Assembly: GCA_022650485.1 (NCBI GenBank)
Contig: JALCPP010000006.1
Span: 1 to 64,000, forward strand
Reading direction: 5' to 3'
Origin: Oscillospiraceae bacterium
Lineage (GTDB): Bacteria; Bacillota; Clostridia; Oscillospirales; Acutalibacteraceae
Length of the DNA stretch: 64,000 nucleotides
This document shows, in pieces, positions 17,030-26,023 of the stretch (position 1 is its first letter; the number at the start of each line of letters is the position of its first letter). The translations under genes and the position numbers were made by a program. The notes under the pieces were generated by a model. The model was not told where the DNA came from and made no database searches. It worked only from the letters and a program-made list of their open reading frames with translations.

Positions 17030-17322
17030 AGAATATCAAAAAAATGCAGTGAGCGGGCAAAAGTTCGGTTTCAATCACTCCCAGAGAGCCGCCGGAGGTG
17101 CGAGGCGGCAGGATTTTCCGATACGACATCACCCGTGAGCATCCGGTTTGAAAGGCCAAGCGCCGACTAGAGCCGGGCGGTTCCGACCCGTTACAGCCGG
17201 ACGTATTTGGTGGGCCCGCCTGATACGGTTGAGGTGGCCGCAATGCTGCGGCAAACAGAGTGGTAACGCGGAGAATTGATTTCCCGTCTCTGATTTAAAA
17301 AATCAGAGACGGGGATTTTTTT
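17030..17322 (+). promoter_or_regulatory. T-box leader, isoleucine specifier (ATC), upstream of a CstA-family gene
   Basis: Stem I shows CAGAGAG with a GCCGCC/GGCGGC distal helix around GGAGGTG. The specifier region is CGAC-ATC-A followed by CCC and GTGAG, which aligns base for base with the ilvB leader, so the triplet is ATC (Ile). The T-box core is AGAGTGGTAACGCGG (17258-17272) and the terminator is a perfect 12-13 bp stem CCCGTCTCTGATT/AATCAGAGACGGG plus T7 (17283-17322). TGGT fits the A73 discriminator. Confidence 0.88.
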
Positions 17323-17391
17323 ATACTCTGACCTTTTTTTGATATTCTGAACGAATCTGTGCGACGATTGAGGAAGGAAGCAAAAAACATT

Positions 17392-19086
17392 ATGAATGGA
17401 TTAGCTATCATCATCGTTTCCATGGCCGTGCTGGGCGGCGGCTATCTCTTTTACGGCAAATGGCTTGTTAAAAAATGGGGCATCGATGTCCATGCAAAAA
17501 CCCCGGCTTATGTGCATGAAGACGGGCAGGATTACGTCCCGGCCCCACGGGGAATCGTATTTTCGCATCAATTTTCCACCATTGCCGGCGCGGGACCTGT
17601 TACAGGTCCGATTATTGCGGCCATGTTCGGCTGGCTCCCGGCCCTTCTTTGGATTCTGGTCGGCGGGGTTTTCTTTGGCGCAGTTCAGGATTTCGGCGCG
17701 CTGTACGCTTCTGTCAAAAACGAGGGCAAATCGATCGGCCTGATTATTGAACAATATATCGGCAAGACGGGCAAACGCCTGTTTCTTACCTTCTGCTGGA
17801 TTTTTTCGCTGCTGGTCATTGCGGCCTTCGGTGACATGGTTGCTTCCACTTTTAACGCCGTCACCGCCGCCGGGCAGGTCAACCAGCCCGGTGCTGCCGC
17901 GGGTTCCATCTCTCTGTTCTACATTCTCGGCGCGGTACTGTTTGGCCTTTTCATGAAATATGTAAAGCCGAACCAGGGTGTGCTGTTCGTCACCGGCATC
18001 GTTCTGTTCATCGCCATGATGGCCGCCGGCATGGCACTTCCGGTGTGCCTTGATAAAGCGCAGTGGCGCATGGTTGTGTTTGCCTACATCTTCTTTGCGG
18101 CGGTTGTTCCCATGTGGATTCTGATGCAGCCGCGCGACTACCTCAGTTCCTTTTTGCTGATCGCCATGATTCTTGGCGCGGTTGTCGGCATTTTTATGAC
18201 AAACCCCAGCATGAACCTGCCGGCGTTCACCTCTTTCAATGTGAACGGCAAAATGCTGTTCCCCATGCTGTTTGTCACCATTGCCTGCGGCGCCATTTCC
18301 GGATTTCACAGTCTGGTTTCTTCCGGGACTTCCTCCAAACAGGTAAAGAATGAAAAAGATATGCTCGGCATCGGCTACGGCGCCATGATCGTCGAATCGC
18401 TGCTCGCGGTCGCCGCGATCGTGGTTGCGGGCGCCGCGGCAAAGAACGGCCAGCTGCCAAACGGCACACCATTCCAGATCTTTTCCGCCGGCGTGGCCGG
18501 ATTCTTCCAGAAATTCGGCATGTCTGAATATGTTGCAAACTGCAGCATGACCATGTGCGTTTCCGCACTGTGCCTGACCACCCTTGATTCCGTCGCCCGC
18601 ATCGGCCGCATGTCAATGCAGGAACTGCTGTACGACGAAGACGGAAAAGCGCACACCCCGGTCAGTAAATTTTTAACCAACAAATATGTTTCCACTCTGA
18701 TTACGCTGTTCTTCGGCTTTATGCTTTCACTTGGCGGGTACACAAATATTTGGGCGCTGTTCGGTGCCACCAACCAATTGCTCGGCGCCATTGTGCTGAT
18801 CGCGCTGGCCGTGTTCCTGAAAACGACGGGACGCGAAGGCTGGATGCTGTACATTCCCATGACGATGATGCTGGTTGTCACCATGACCGCGCTCATTATG
18901 GCCGTTGTCAACATCTTTGTGAAAATCGGTGCCGGAGAATTCATGTTCCTGACCGACGGACTGCAGCTCGTTGTCGCAGTTCTGCTGATGGCGCTGGCTG
19001 TCATGGTGGCCTACCACTGCCTGCAAAAACTGTTCGGCAAAGAGAAAGACAAGACTATGTCTTCTGTCGCAAAAGATGCGACTTGA
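17392..19086 (+). CDS. cstA: CstA-family transporter (carbon starvation protein A family)
   Basis: 564 residues with about 15-16 membrane segments. Family motifs near the N-terminus include HQFSTIAGAGPVTGP and GGVFFGAVQDFGALYASV; later HSLVSSGTSSKQV. Characterised relatives import pyruvate or peptides. The ATG at 17392 is preceded by GAGGAAGGAAG. The upstream Ile T-box is unusual for this family and suggests that it responds to isoleucine shortage. An in-frame GTG at 17359 is possible but lacks a ribosome site. It ends in a strong terminator. Confidence 0.92.
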   Translation: MNGLAIIIVSMAVLGGGYLFYGKWLVKKWGIDVHAKTPAYVHEDGQDYVPAPRGIVFSHQFSTIAGAGPVTGPIIAAMFGWLPALLWILVGGVFFGAVQDFGALYASVKNEGKSIGLIIEQYIGKTGKRLFLTFCWIFSLLVIAAFGDMVASTFNAVTAAGQVNQPGAAAGSISLFYILGAVLFGLFMKYVKPNQGVLFVTGIVLFIAMMAAGMALPVCLDKAQWRMVVFAYIFFAAVVPMWILMQPRDYLSSFLLIAMILGAVVGIFMTNPSMNLPAFTSFNVNGKMLFPMLFVTIACGAISGFHSLVSSGTSSKQVKNEKDMLGIGYGAMIVESLLAVAAIVVAGAAAKNGQLPNGTPFQIFSAGVAGFFQKFGMSEYVANCSMTMCVSALCLTTLDSVARIGRMSMQELLYDEDGKAHTPVSKFLTNKYVSTLITLFFGFMLSLGGYTNIWALFGATNQLLGAIVLIALAVFLKTTGREGWMLYIPMTMMLVVTMTALIMAVVNIFVKIGAGEFMFLTDGLQLVVAVLLMALAVMVAYHCLQKLFGKEKDKTMSSVAKDAT

Positions 19087-19104
19087 ATTCATACCTTCCC
19101 ATAC

Positions 19105-19148
19105 AGAAAAGCCGGAGAAGCGGAATGTTTCCGTCCTCCGGCTTTTCT
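19105..19148. terminator. Bidirectional terminator between cstA and ybaK
   Basis: 13-bp stem AGAAAAGCCGGAG/CTCCGGCTTTTCT with an 18-base loop; suits both convergent genes. Confidence 0.88.
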
Positions 19149-19170
19149 CACTTTCCCCGCACAATGTTCC

Positions 19171-19653
19171 CTACCGAATCGCGATCGGAGCGGCCTTCGC
19201 CCCGGTCAGCCGCATCAGGTCACCGGGGGAAAGCTCTACCTGCGTGCCGATTTTGCCGCCGCTGACAATAACGGTTTCCAGCGTTTCACAGCTGTCGTCC
19301 AGTACGGTGACATACTGCTTTTTCATGCCCACCGGTGAACATCCGCCGCGGATATACCCGGTCACCTTGTTGATTTCCGACACATGAATCATCGCGACGG
19401 ATTTTTCCCCGACGCTTTTCGCCGCCGCCTTCAGATTCAATTCTTCCGCAACCGGCACGACAAACACAAAAAATCCGCCCGAAGCGCCCCGGGTCACCAG
19501 TGTTTTAAAAACCCGGTTCACGTCCTGCCCCAGTTTCAACGCCACGGAAACACCGTCTATCTTTCCATCCTTGTTTTCGTAATAATAAGGATGGTAAGAA
19601 ATCTTTTCCGATTCCAGAATTCTCATCACATTTGTTTTGTTTTCCTTCGCCAT
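19171..19653 (-). CDS. ybaK: Cys-tRNA(Pro) deacylase, YbaK/EbsC family
   Basis: 160 residues from the ATG at 19653, which has AAAGGAG 7 bases upstream. It clears Cys misattached to tRNA-Pro. Family features: KTNVMRILESEKISY at the N-terminus, VFKTLVTRG (the Lys is catalytic in the family), PVAEELNLKAAAK and GYIRGGCSPVGMKK. It stands alone between cstA and the Nramp-like gene. Confidence 0.93.
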   Translation of the reverse strand: MAKENKTNVMRILESEKISYHPYYYENKDGKIDGVSVALKLGQDVNRVFKTLVTRGASGGFFVFVVPVAEELNLKAAAKSVGEKSVAMIHVSEINKVTGYIRGGCSPVGMKKQYVTVLDDSCETLETVIVSGGKIGTQVELSPGDLMRLTGAKAAPIAIR

Positions 19654-19688
19654 AAGATATCTCCTTTGCATGGGTCCCCTTGTTTGTA

Positions 19689-20909
19689 TTATACCGCCGC
19701 ACGGAAAAATGTAAAGGCACAGACCGCCGTAAGAACCGCGACACAAATCCATGCACGGATTTTCTGCCCCTGCGAATTCGCATACTCCCCCATCACCTGC
19801 CGGCTGGAAGTTAAAAGTGTTAAAAAGATCAGTACCGGCGTCATCAGCACACCGCCCGCCACCTGAATCAGCACGGCGGCAAAATTCAGCGGAAGACCGG
19901 GAATCAGAACGCCGGCGGCCGCCGCCAGCACGCTGATGCCGTATACCATGTAAAATCCGGGCGCGTCCCGGAAACTGTCATTTAAGCTGTTCGACCAGCC
20001 GAACGCTTCCGCAATGCTGAACGAAGAGGACAGTGAAACCGTAATGGCGGCCAGAAATCCGGAGCTGAACAACCCGACGGCAAACAGGATTCCGGCCGCG
20101 GGACCAATCCGTACGGAAAGCGCCGAAACCAGCTCGGCAGGCCCCGCCGATTCCAGATTCGGCACCATACCGAACACTGAGGAACCGACAACGATTAATG
20201 CCGCCGCAACGGCAACCTGGCAGATACACCCCGCGAAAACGTCTTTTCTGCCATCCCGAATCTGCCGCGACCGCATTTTTCGGTCGGCATAGGCGGAATT
20301 CTGGTAAAAGATCATCCACGGGGCAACCGCGTTACCGATCAGCGCCGCCGCATACCACCGAAAATCTCCGCCCGAGGAAAGGCGCAGGCTTTCGCCGGCT
20401 CCCACCCCGGACTTTGCCGCGAAGGCCAGAAAAAGGAACACCAGCGTGTACATGCCGATCATCAAACCCAGGCGCTCCTTTTTCCGGTATCCGCTGAACA
20501 GAGCAACGGAAAGCGTCAGCATCGCGCTAAGCAGCACCGCCGGAACACGGGCTACCCCCAAAAGTCCCAGACCGGCGGACATTCCCACAAATTCGGTCAG
20601 CAGCGTCAGCAGGTTTTCAATCATCAGCGCCGCCATCTGGCAGACCATCCAACCATTCCCGTACCGCTCCCGCAGCAAGCGGGTGTACCCGGCTTTTGCC
20701 ACGACCCCGAGCCGCATGGCCATTTCCTGCACCGTATAGGTCACCGGCATCAGGCAAAAGGCCAGCGGCACAAACACAGCCGGGCCAAATTTTGCCCCGG
20801 TCAACGCATAGGAAAGAATTCCACCCGCGTCATTATCCGCCATCGCAGCCAACATGCCTGGCCCAAGAAACAGAAAGAGAAAAAAAGGACCGCGCTTTCT
20901 TCCGGACAT
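19689..20909 (-). CDS. Nramp-related divalent metal transporter with altered metal-site motifs
   Basis: 406 residues, about 11 membrane segments, Nramp fold. In TM1 the usual DPGN motif is replaced: the sequence reads GPGMLAAMADNDAGGI. In TM6 the usual Met-Pro-His is replaced by APW (GNAVAPWMIFYQNSA). Loss of the TM6 Met is typical of Nramp-related proteins that carry Mg2+ or other hard ions rather than Mn/Fe, so the substrate should not be assumed to be manganese. The ribosome site GGGGG lies in the 3' arm of a hairpin (20911-20950). Confidence 0.85.
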   Translation of the reverse strand: MSGRKRGPFFLFLFLGPGMLAAMADNDAGGILSYALTGAKFGPAVFVPLAFCLMPVTYTVQEMAMRLGVVAKAGYTRLLRERYGNGWMVCQMAALMIENLLTLLTEFVGMSAGLGLLGVARVPAVLLSAMLTLSVALFSGYRKKERLGLMIGMYTLVFLFLAFAAKSGVGAGESLRLSSGGDFRWYAAALIGNAVAPWMIFYQNSAYADRKMRSRQIRDGRKDVFAGCICQVAVAAALIVVGSSVFGMVPNLESAGPAELVSALSVRIGPAAGILFAVGLFSSGFLAAITVSLSSSFSIAEAFGWSNSLNDSFRDAPGFYMVYGISVLAAAAGVLIPGLPLNFAAVLIQVAGGVLMTPVLIFLTLLTSSRQVMGEYANSQGQKIRAWICVAVLTAVCAFTFFRAAV

Positions 20910-20910
20910 G

Positions 20911-20950
20911 AAAACACCCCCAAAGGCAGTTTATGCCCCCGGGGTGTTTT
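20911..20950 (-). terminator. cysS terminator that also covers the Nramp ribosome site
   Basis: Perfect 10-bp stem AAAACACCCC/GGGGTGTTTT with a 20-base loop. On the minus strand the descending arm reads GGGGTGTTTT and is followed directly by CATG, the Nramp start codon. The same hairpin can end cysS transcription and hide the Nramp Shine-Dalgarno sequence. Confidence 0.75.
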
Positions 20951-21025
20951 CTGTTTTCTTTTTCTGTTTTGGCATTTCAAATTGAAGGGCCGACTCCCGA
21001 TTCACACGGCGGGCGCCAATCGAGG

Positions 21026-22438
21026 TTATCCCTCGATCTTCCACTTCACACCCTGCGGGGTGTCTTCCAACACAACATGGCGCGCCTTGAGTTCGTCGCG
21101 GATCCTGTCCGCGGTCGCCCAGTCCTTTTCGGCGCGCGCTTTGGCCCGCTCGGCAATCAGCCGGTCGATTTCCTCATCGCCGCCGGTTTCCGTCTTTGTG
21201 TACAGCAGGCCAAGCACATCCGCAAGGCTCTGGTACAATTCGAGGGCGAACTGGCAAAGTCCTTTTGAGGGAGCTTTTTCCGCCGTCAGATTCGTGTTGA
21301 TGTCTTTTGCCAGATCAAACAGGGCGGAAAGCGCATCCGCCGTGTTCATGTCATCATCCATCACTTCGACAAAGCGGTCGCGGCGGGATTCAAACAACCG
21401 GCGCACCTCGCGCTCCTCCTCTTTTTCTTCGCCCGAAACATGCCGCAGTAAAAACTCAAGATTTTCGCGGCAGTGGTACAGACGCTCCAGCCCCGCTTTG
21501 CACTGCTCGATGATTTCCACACTGTAATTGATCGGCGAACGGTAATGAGAGGATATCATCAGGTACCGGATCGGCTCATATCCGTACTGTTCGGCCACAT
21601 CGCGGACCGTAAAGAAATTACCGAGTGATTTCGACATTTTTTTGTTGTCTATATTAATGTATCCGTTGTGCATCCAGTAATGCGCGAACGGCACACCGTT
21701 GCAGCACTCGCTCTGTGCAATTTCGTTTTCGTGGTGCGGGAAAATCAGGTCCTGCCCGCCGCAGTGAATGTCAATCGTTTTTCCAAGATAGCGGCGCGCC
21801 ATGGCGGAACATTCAATGTGCCAGCCGGGCCTTCCGTTTCCCCAGGGGGAAACCCAGCTCGGCTCGCCGGGTTTTGCGCCCTTCCAAAGTGCAAAATCGA
21901 GCGGATCCTCTTTATTTTCGCCGACCGCAATCCGCGCGCCGGACTGTAAATCATCCAGCGGCTGGTGCGACAGCTTTCCGTACTCTTTATCCTTCAAAGT
22001 ACGAAAATAAACATCTCCGTTTTCCGCAGGATACGCATAACCTTTTTCCACCAATCCGGATATGATGGAAATGATTTCATCAATATTTTCCGTGGCCAGC
22101 GGATGAATGGTGGCCGGGCGGACATTCAGCCCCTCCGCATCCGTGCGGTATTCCTTAATGTATTTTTTGGATACCGTCAGGTAATCGGACGATTCTTCGT
22201 TCGCTCTGCGGATAATCTTGTCGTCAATATCGGTGAAATTCTGCACGAAAGTCACTTTCATTCCGCGGTATTCCAGGTATCGGCGAAGCACGTCAAACAC
22301 ACAAATCGGCCGCGCATTCCCAATGTGGATGAAATTGTAAACCGTTGGGCCGCAAGCGTAAATTTTTGCCTCCCCCGGCACAATGGGGACAAACTCCTCC
22401 TTCTGCCTGGTCAGCGTATTGTAAATTTTCATTTTCAT
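21026..22438 (-). CDS. cysS: Cysteinyl-tRNA synthetase
   Basis: 470 residues, class I synthetase. It joins cysteine to tRNA-Cys with ATP. HIGN is at 38-41, the zinc-binding Cys at 29 (YACGPTVYN) with CGGQD and HHENEIAQSEC further on, and KMSKSLGN in the second half. The C-terminal DALR region is present. It follows cysE by 31 bases and is under the same Cys T-box. RBS AGGAGG. Confidence 0.97.
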   Translation of the reverse strand: MKMKIYNTLTRQKEEFVPIVPGEAKIYACGPTVYNFIHIGNARPICVFDVLRRYLEYRGMKVTFVQNFTDIDDKIIRRANEESSDYLTVSKKYIKEYRTDAEGLNVRPATIHPLATENIDEIISIISGLVEKGYAYPAENGDVYFRTLKDKEYGKLSHQPLDDLQSGARIAVGENKEDPLDFALWKGAKPGEPSWVSPWGNGRPGWHIECSAMARRYLGKTIDIHCGGQDLIFPHHENEIAQSECCNGVPFAHYWMHNGYINIDNKKMSKSLGNFFTVRDVAEQYGYEPIRYLMISSHYRSPINYSVEIIEQCKAGLERLYHCRENLEFLLRHVSGEEKEEEREVRRLFESRRDRFVEVMDDDMNTADALSALFDLAKDINTNLTAEKAPSKGLCQFALELYQSLADVLGLLYTKTETGGDEEIDRLIAERAKARAEKDWATADRIRDELKARHVVLEDTPQGVKWKIEG

Positions 22439-22469
22439 ATCCTCCTTCAGGAACTTTCTCCGCTCCTTG

Positions 22470-23120
22470 TTATTGATCCGTTAAAACCGTATTCTGCACG
22501 GCATCAAGCTGGGCATGAAGCCTCCGCAGTTCCACCCCCAGGTAGCAAAGCTGCTGTGCAACCGGGTCGCCAATATGAATTTGGTCCAGACTTTCCGGGC
22601 GCACTCCGTCCAGACGGACAATCCGCGCCGGAACCCCGACCGCCGTCGCATTTGCGGGTACTTCCTCCAGCACAACCGCACCTGCCGCAACCCGCGCATT
22701 GTCACCCACATGAAACGGGCCCAGAATTTTCGCACCGGCGCCGACCAGAACATTGCTGCCCAAAGTTGGGTGACGCTTGCCGTGATCTTTGCCCGTACCG
22801 CCAAGCGTCACCCCCTGGTACAGGGTGCAGTTGTCGCCAATTTCGGCGGTTTCACCGATGACCACACCCATGCCGTGGTCGATAAACAGTCCTTTTCCAA
22901 TCGTCGCGCCAGGGTGGATTTCGATCCCCGTTTTATGCCGTGACCGCTGAGAAACCCAACGCGCCAGAAATTTATGGTTATGCTGAAAAAGCCAGTGGGA
23001 AATCCGGTAAGAGCGAATTGCTTTGAAGCCGGAATAAAGGAAAAACACTTCCAAACGGGAACGGGCTGCCGGGTCGCGGTCCATAATGGAATCAAGATCC
23101 GATTTCAAATTGGAAAACAT
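22470..23120 (-). CDS. cysE: Serine O-acetyltransferase
   Basis: 216 residues from the ATG at 23120 (AGGAGG 6 bases upstream). It makes O-acetylserine from serine and acetyl-CoA, the first step of cysteine synthesis. N-terminal helical domain, then a left-handed beta-helix of hexapeptide repeats (GIEIHPGATIGKGLFIDHG to VGVPARIV) with the catalytic DHG and the GGTGKDHGKRHPTLG loop. Shorter than the E. coli enzyme, as is usual in Firmicutes. First gene after the Cys T-box. Confidence 0.95.
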   Translation of the reverse strand: MFSNLKSDLDSIMDRDPAARSRLEVFFLYSGFKAIRSYRISHWLFQHNHKFLARWVSQRSRHKTGIEIHPGATIGKGLFIDHGMGVVIGETAEIGDNCTLYQGVTLGGTGKDHGKRHPTLGSNVLVGAGAKILGPFHVGDNARVAAGAVVLEEVPANATAVGVPARIVRLDGVRPESLDQIHIGDPVAQQLCYLGVELRRLHAQLDAVQNTVLTDQ

Positions 23121-23145
23121 AAGAGAACCTCCTGTGGAAAACGAC

Positions 23146-23415
23146 AAAGCCGCCTCCGTCCCCAAATGGGGACGGAGGCGGCTTTCACCGCGGTTCCACT
23201 CCGCTTTATTGCTTAAAGTACCTGTAACGGGGCCGGCCGTGCGGGGATACTGCGTGCATTCCCCCCGCCTGCTCGCGGATGCATTTCACCCCCCCGTTTT
23301 GCCAAAAGCGCTTTCAGCCTGTCGACGCTTTCTCTCTGCTGCCGCCAAGGGAATTACTTCTTCCGGTCACTGCATTTCAATTTATTTCATAATAGCCGAA
23401 ACAGAGTTCCGATGT
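23146..23415 (-). promoter_or_regulatory. T-box leader, cysteine specifier (TGC), for cysE-cysS
   Basis: Specifier region TGAAA-TGC-ATCC then GCGAG gives TGC (Cys). The AG-bulge text CAGAGAG precedes it. The T-box core is GAGTGGAACCGCGG (about 23188-23202). The terminator is a perfect 18-bp stem AAAGCCGCCTCCGTCCCC with its complement (23146-23185). Antiterminator TGGA predicts a discriminator U, which matches tRNA-Cys and independently supports the call. Confidence 0.92.
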
Positions 23416-23420
23416 TACAC

Positions 23421-23449
23421 AGTATAATACAAAACTGCCGTTCTGTAAA
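23421..23449 (-). promoter_or_regulatory. Promoter of the cysE-cysS T-box operon
   Basis: Minus strand TTTACA (23444-23449), 17-base spacer, TATACT (23421-23426). Confidence 0.8.
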
Positions 23450-23456
23450 CACCCGG

Positions 23457-24059
23457 CTATTTTGTGGTATCAATCAGCTGAATATTCTGCATCAGATAAA
23501 CCATGCCTGAAATAACCGCAAACACAGCCGAAATCAAAACCAGAAAGCTGCCGATCCAGGTCAGCATAAACGCACCGTCCGCGCCGAACACGGTAAACGC
23601 GGGGATACTGCCCTGATGAACCAGCTCCAGAACAAACTGGAATGCCAGTACCGCCGTAATGGCAATAATCTGGCTGACGGTTTTCGCCTTCCCCCATTTG
23701 TTCGCCGCGAGCACCTGCCCGCGTTCCGCCGCAAGCAGCCGAATCCCTGTTACCATAAATTCCCTTGCAAGAATGACGACAACCACCCACGAATCCGCCA
23801 GTCTGAACTGAACGAAACACACCAGCGCGGAAAGGACCAGAATCTTGTCGGCAAGCGGATCCATAAACTTCCCAAAATTTGTAATCTGATTGTTTTTACG
23901 CGCAATCGCTCCATCCAAATGATCGGTATAGGATGCGGTGGCAAACAAGATCAGCGCCCAAAGGTAATGCAGTTCAATAAAGTCCTGCGAAAGCAGTACC
24001 ATCAAAAAAAACGGAACAATGCAAATGCGGGCAACGGTCAGACGATTGGGCAGATTCAT
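23457..24059 (-). CDS. pgsA: CDP-diacylglycerol-glycerol-3-phosphate 3-phosphatidyltransferase
   Basis: 200 residues, about four to five membrane segments. The CDP-alcohol phosphotransferase signature is complete: SYTDHLDGAIAR followed by GKFMDPLADK, holding the four metal-binding Asp. It makes phosphatidylglycerol phosphate for membrane lipid synthesis. Its ATG overlaps the rimO stop by four bases, implying translational coupling. Confidence 0.95.
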   Translation of the reverse strand: MNLPNRLTVARICIVPFFLMVLLSQDFIELHYLWALILFATASYTDHLDGAIARKNNQITNFGKFMDPLADKILVLSALVCFVQFRLADSWVVVVILAREFMVTGIRLLAAERGQVLAANKWGKAKTVSQIIAITAVLAFQFVLELVHQGSIPAFTVFGADGAFMLTWIGSFLVLISAVFAVISGMVYLMQNIQLIDTTK

Positions 24060-25405
24060 GGCAATTCCTCCCCTGATTCCTCCACAATGTATCCGGCTGG
24101 ATCTCCGTCGATGCAGTCCGTGATTTTTACAGAAACGAACCGGCCCGGTTCCGGATTCTGCCGCGCGGAAAACCAGACTCTTCCGTCGATATCCGGCGCG
24201 TCGGCCACACTGCGGCCATAGCAGAGGCCTTCATCCCGATCATAGCCTTCCGCCAGCACACGCAGTGTTTTCCCCGGAAGCGCTTCCGCCTGTTCCTGCA
24301 TAATTTCCATCTGGATTTCCATCACCAGCTCCGCACGGCGGCGCTTCTCCTCTTCCTCCAGCTGATTCGGCAACTCGGCGGCAGCCGTGCCTTCTTCCTG
24401 CGAATAGGCAAAACATCCTAGCCGTTCAAAGCGAATCTCACGAATAAACCCGCACAGCTCGTCAAAATCTTCTTCTGTTTCCCCCGGGAACCCAGCAATC
24501 AGCGTGGTACGCAGCGTAATGCCCGGCACGGCCTGCCTGACTTTTTTCAGCAATGCGGTCAAAGAATCGCGGTCCCCCGCCCGCCGCATGGCCTTCAGCA
24601 CCTTGCCGCTGCAGTGCTGGAGCGGCAGATCCAGATATTTGACGATTTTTTCTTCCGATGCCATTGTCTGAAGCAGTTCTTCTGTAATGGAATCCGGATA
24701 AGCGTACAGAAACCGAATCCATTCCAGACTGTCAATCCGGCAGAGGCGATGCAGCAGCTCCGGCAGCATCAGCTTTTTGTAACGGTCATATCCATAGCGC
24801 GACGTATCCTGCGCGATGAGGACCAGTTCTTTCACCCCGCCGCGTGCCAGCACACGTGCCTCCTGCTCAATCTCCTCCATAGAGCGGGAACGGTACGGCC
24901 CGCGAATCATGGGGATGGCACAGTACGCGCAGCGATTGTTACACCCTTCCGCAATTTTCAGGTAAGCCGTGTAACCCGGCGTCAGCAAACGGCGCTCGCC
25001 GCACATCGGCAGAGCCGTTTTTTCCGGGAACAACTCCGTTTTTTCACCGGCCAGCACCTGCTCCACAATATGTGCAATGCCGCCGTTTGCGCCAATTCCC
25101 GCGACGGCGTCCACTTCCGGCAGTTCACGGTGGATCTGCTCCCGGTAGCGCTCCGCCAAACAGCCGGTGACAATAATCGCACGAATCCCGCCCTCTGCTT
25201 TTCTTCGTGCAAGTTCAAGAATTTCACCGATGGATTCCTGTTTTGCCGCATCGATAAAGCCGCAGGTATTCACAATTGCAACGTCCGCCTCGCCCGCGTC
25301 GGATTTCAGCTCATATCCCGCTTTTTGTAAGGTCGCGAGCATCAGCTCTGCATCGACCTGATTTTTTGGGCAGCCAAGGTTCACAAGTCCCACCGAATAT
25401 GCCAT
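24056..25405 (-). CDS. rimO: Ribosomal protein S12 methylthiotransferase RimO
   Basis: 449 residues, radical-SAM methylthiotransferase acting on Asp of ribosomal protein S12. The N-terminal UPF0004 domain holds cluster Cys12, Cys48 and Cys82. The radical-SAM motif CNNRCAYC is at 155-162 followed by AIPMIRGPYRSR, which is typical of RimO rather than MiaB. A TRAM domain lies at the C-terminus. Part of the recA-recX-rimO-pgsA run. Confidence 0.95.
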   Translation of the reverse strand: MAYSVGLVNLGCPKNQVDAELMLATLQKAGYELKSDAGEADVAIVNTCGFIDAAKQESIGEILELARRKAEGGIRAIIVTGCLAERYREQIHRELPEVDAVAGIGANGGIAHIVEQVLAGEKTELFPEKTALPMCGERRLLTPGYTAYLKIAEGCNNRCAYCAIPMIRGPYRSRSMEEIEQEARVLARGGVKELVLIAQDTSRYGYDRYKKLMLPELLHRLCRIDSLEWIRFLYAYPDSITEELLQTMASEEKIVKYLDLPLQHCSGKVLKAMRRAGDRDSLTALLKKVRQAVPGITLRTTLIAGFPGETEEDFDELCGFIREIRFERLGCFAYSQEEGTAAAELPNQLEEEEKRRRAELVMEIQMEIMQEQAEALPGKTLRVLAEGYDRDEGLCYGRSVADAPDIDGRVWFSARQNPEPGRFVSVKITDCIDGDPAGYIVEESGEELP

Positions 25406-25408
25406 TGA

Positions 25409-26023
25409 TTAAAAATCATCCTCATTCATAAATTCCCGAAGCGCACTTCTGATCTCATCCCAATGATATCCCAGTCTTTGCAGTGCCGCTACGGTTCTGC
25501 GGCGTCCCTTTTCGTCGCCGAGGGAACGCGCATATTTTCTTTCCAGTAAACAACGAATCGACTGCGCCGGGTCAGGCGCGTTCTCTTCCACAATACGCTC
25601 TGCCAAAGCACGGTCAATTCCTTTTTTCTCCAGCTCCCACCGAACGCGGGAAGCGGCACAGCCTTTGCGCCGAAACATCTGGGCCGCAAGATTTTGAGCA
25701 TATTCCTCATCGTTGACCATGCCAAGCTCTTCCAGGTGCCGGGCGGCCTGTTCGGCCGCTTCGCGCGGAACCACCCGTGCGACCTTGTCCGCCAGCTCTT
25801 TTCTGGAATGAGCGCGATACTCCAGCAAATAAAGCGCCTTTTCCTGCGCGCGCCGCGCGTCGCTTTTTAAAATCAGCTCATGAAGCTGTTCGTCGGTCAG
25901 TTCCGCACCCAGTTTCAGGCCGGAAAGCACAAAGGTTTCCGTGTCTACGCTGACTGCGAACTCCCCGTCAAGAAAAAGGGCCGTCAGGCCCTTTCGCCGC
26001 GGCTCCGCTGCGGAAAGCATCAT
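25409..26023 (-). CDS. recX: Regulatory protein RecX
   Basis: 204 residues, all helical, built of three-helix repeats (for example [17 protein letters not shown] and [38 protein letters not shown], here quoted only in part as family text). RecX caps RecA filaments and limits recombinase activity. Its start ATG overlaps the recA stop by four bases, the common recA-recX arrangement. Confidence 0.92.
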   Translation of the reverse strand: MMLSAAEPRRKGLTALFLDGEFAVSVDTETFVLSGLKLGAELTDEQLHELILKSDARRAQEKALYLLEYRAHSRKELADKVARVVPREAAEQAARHLEELGMVNDEEYAQNLAAQMFRRKGCAASRVRWELEKKGIDRALAERIVEENAPDPAQSIRCLLERKYARSLGDEKGRRRTVAALQRLGYHWDEIRSALREFMNEDDF

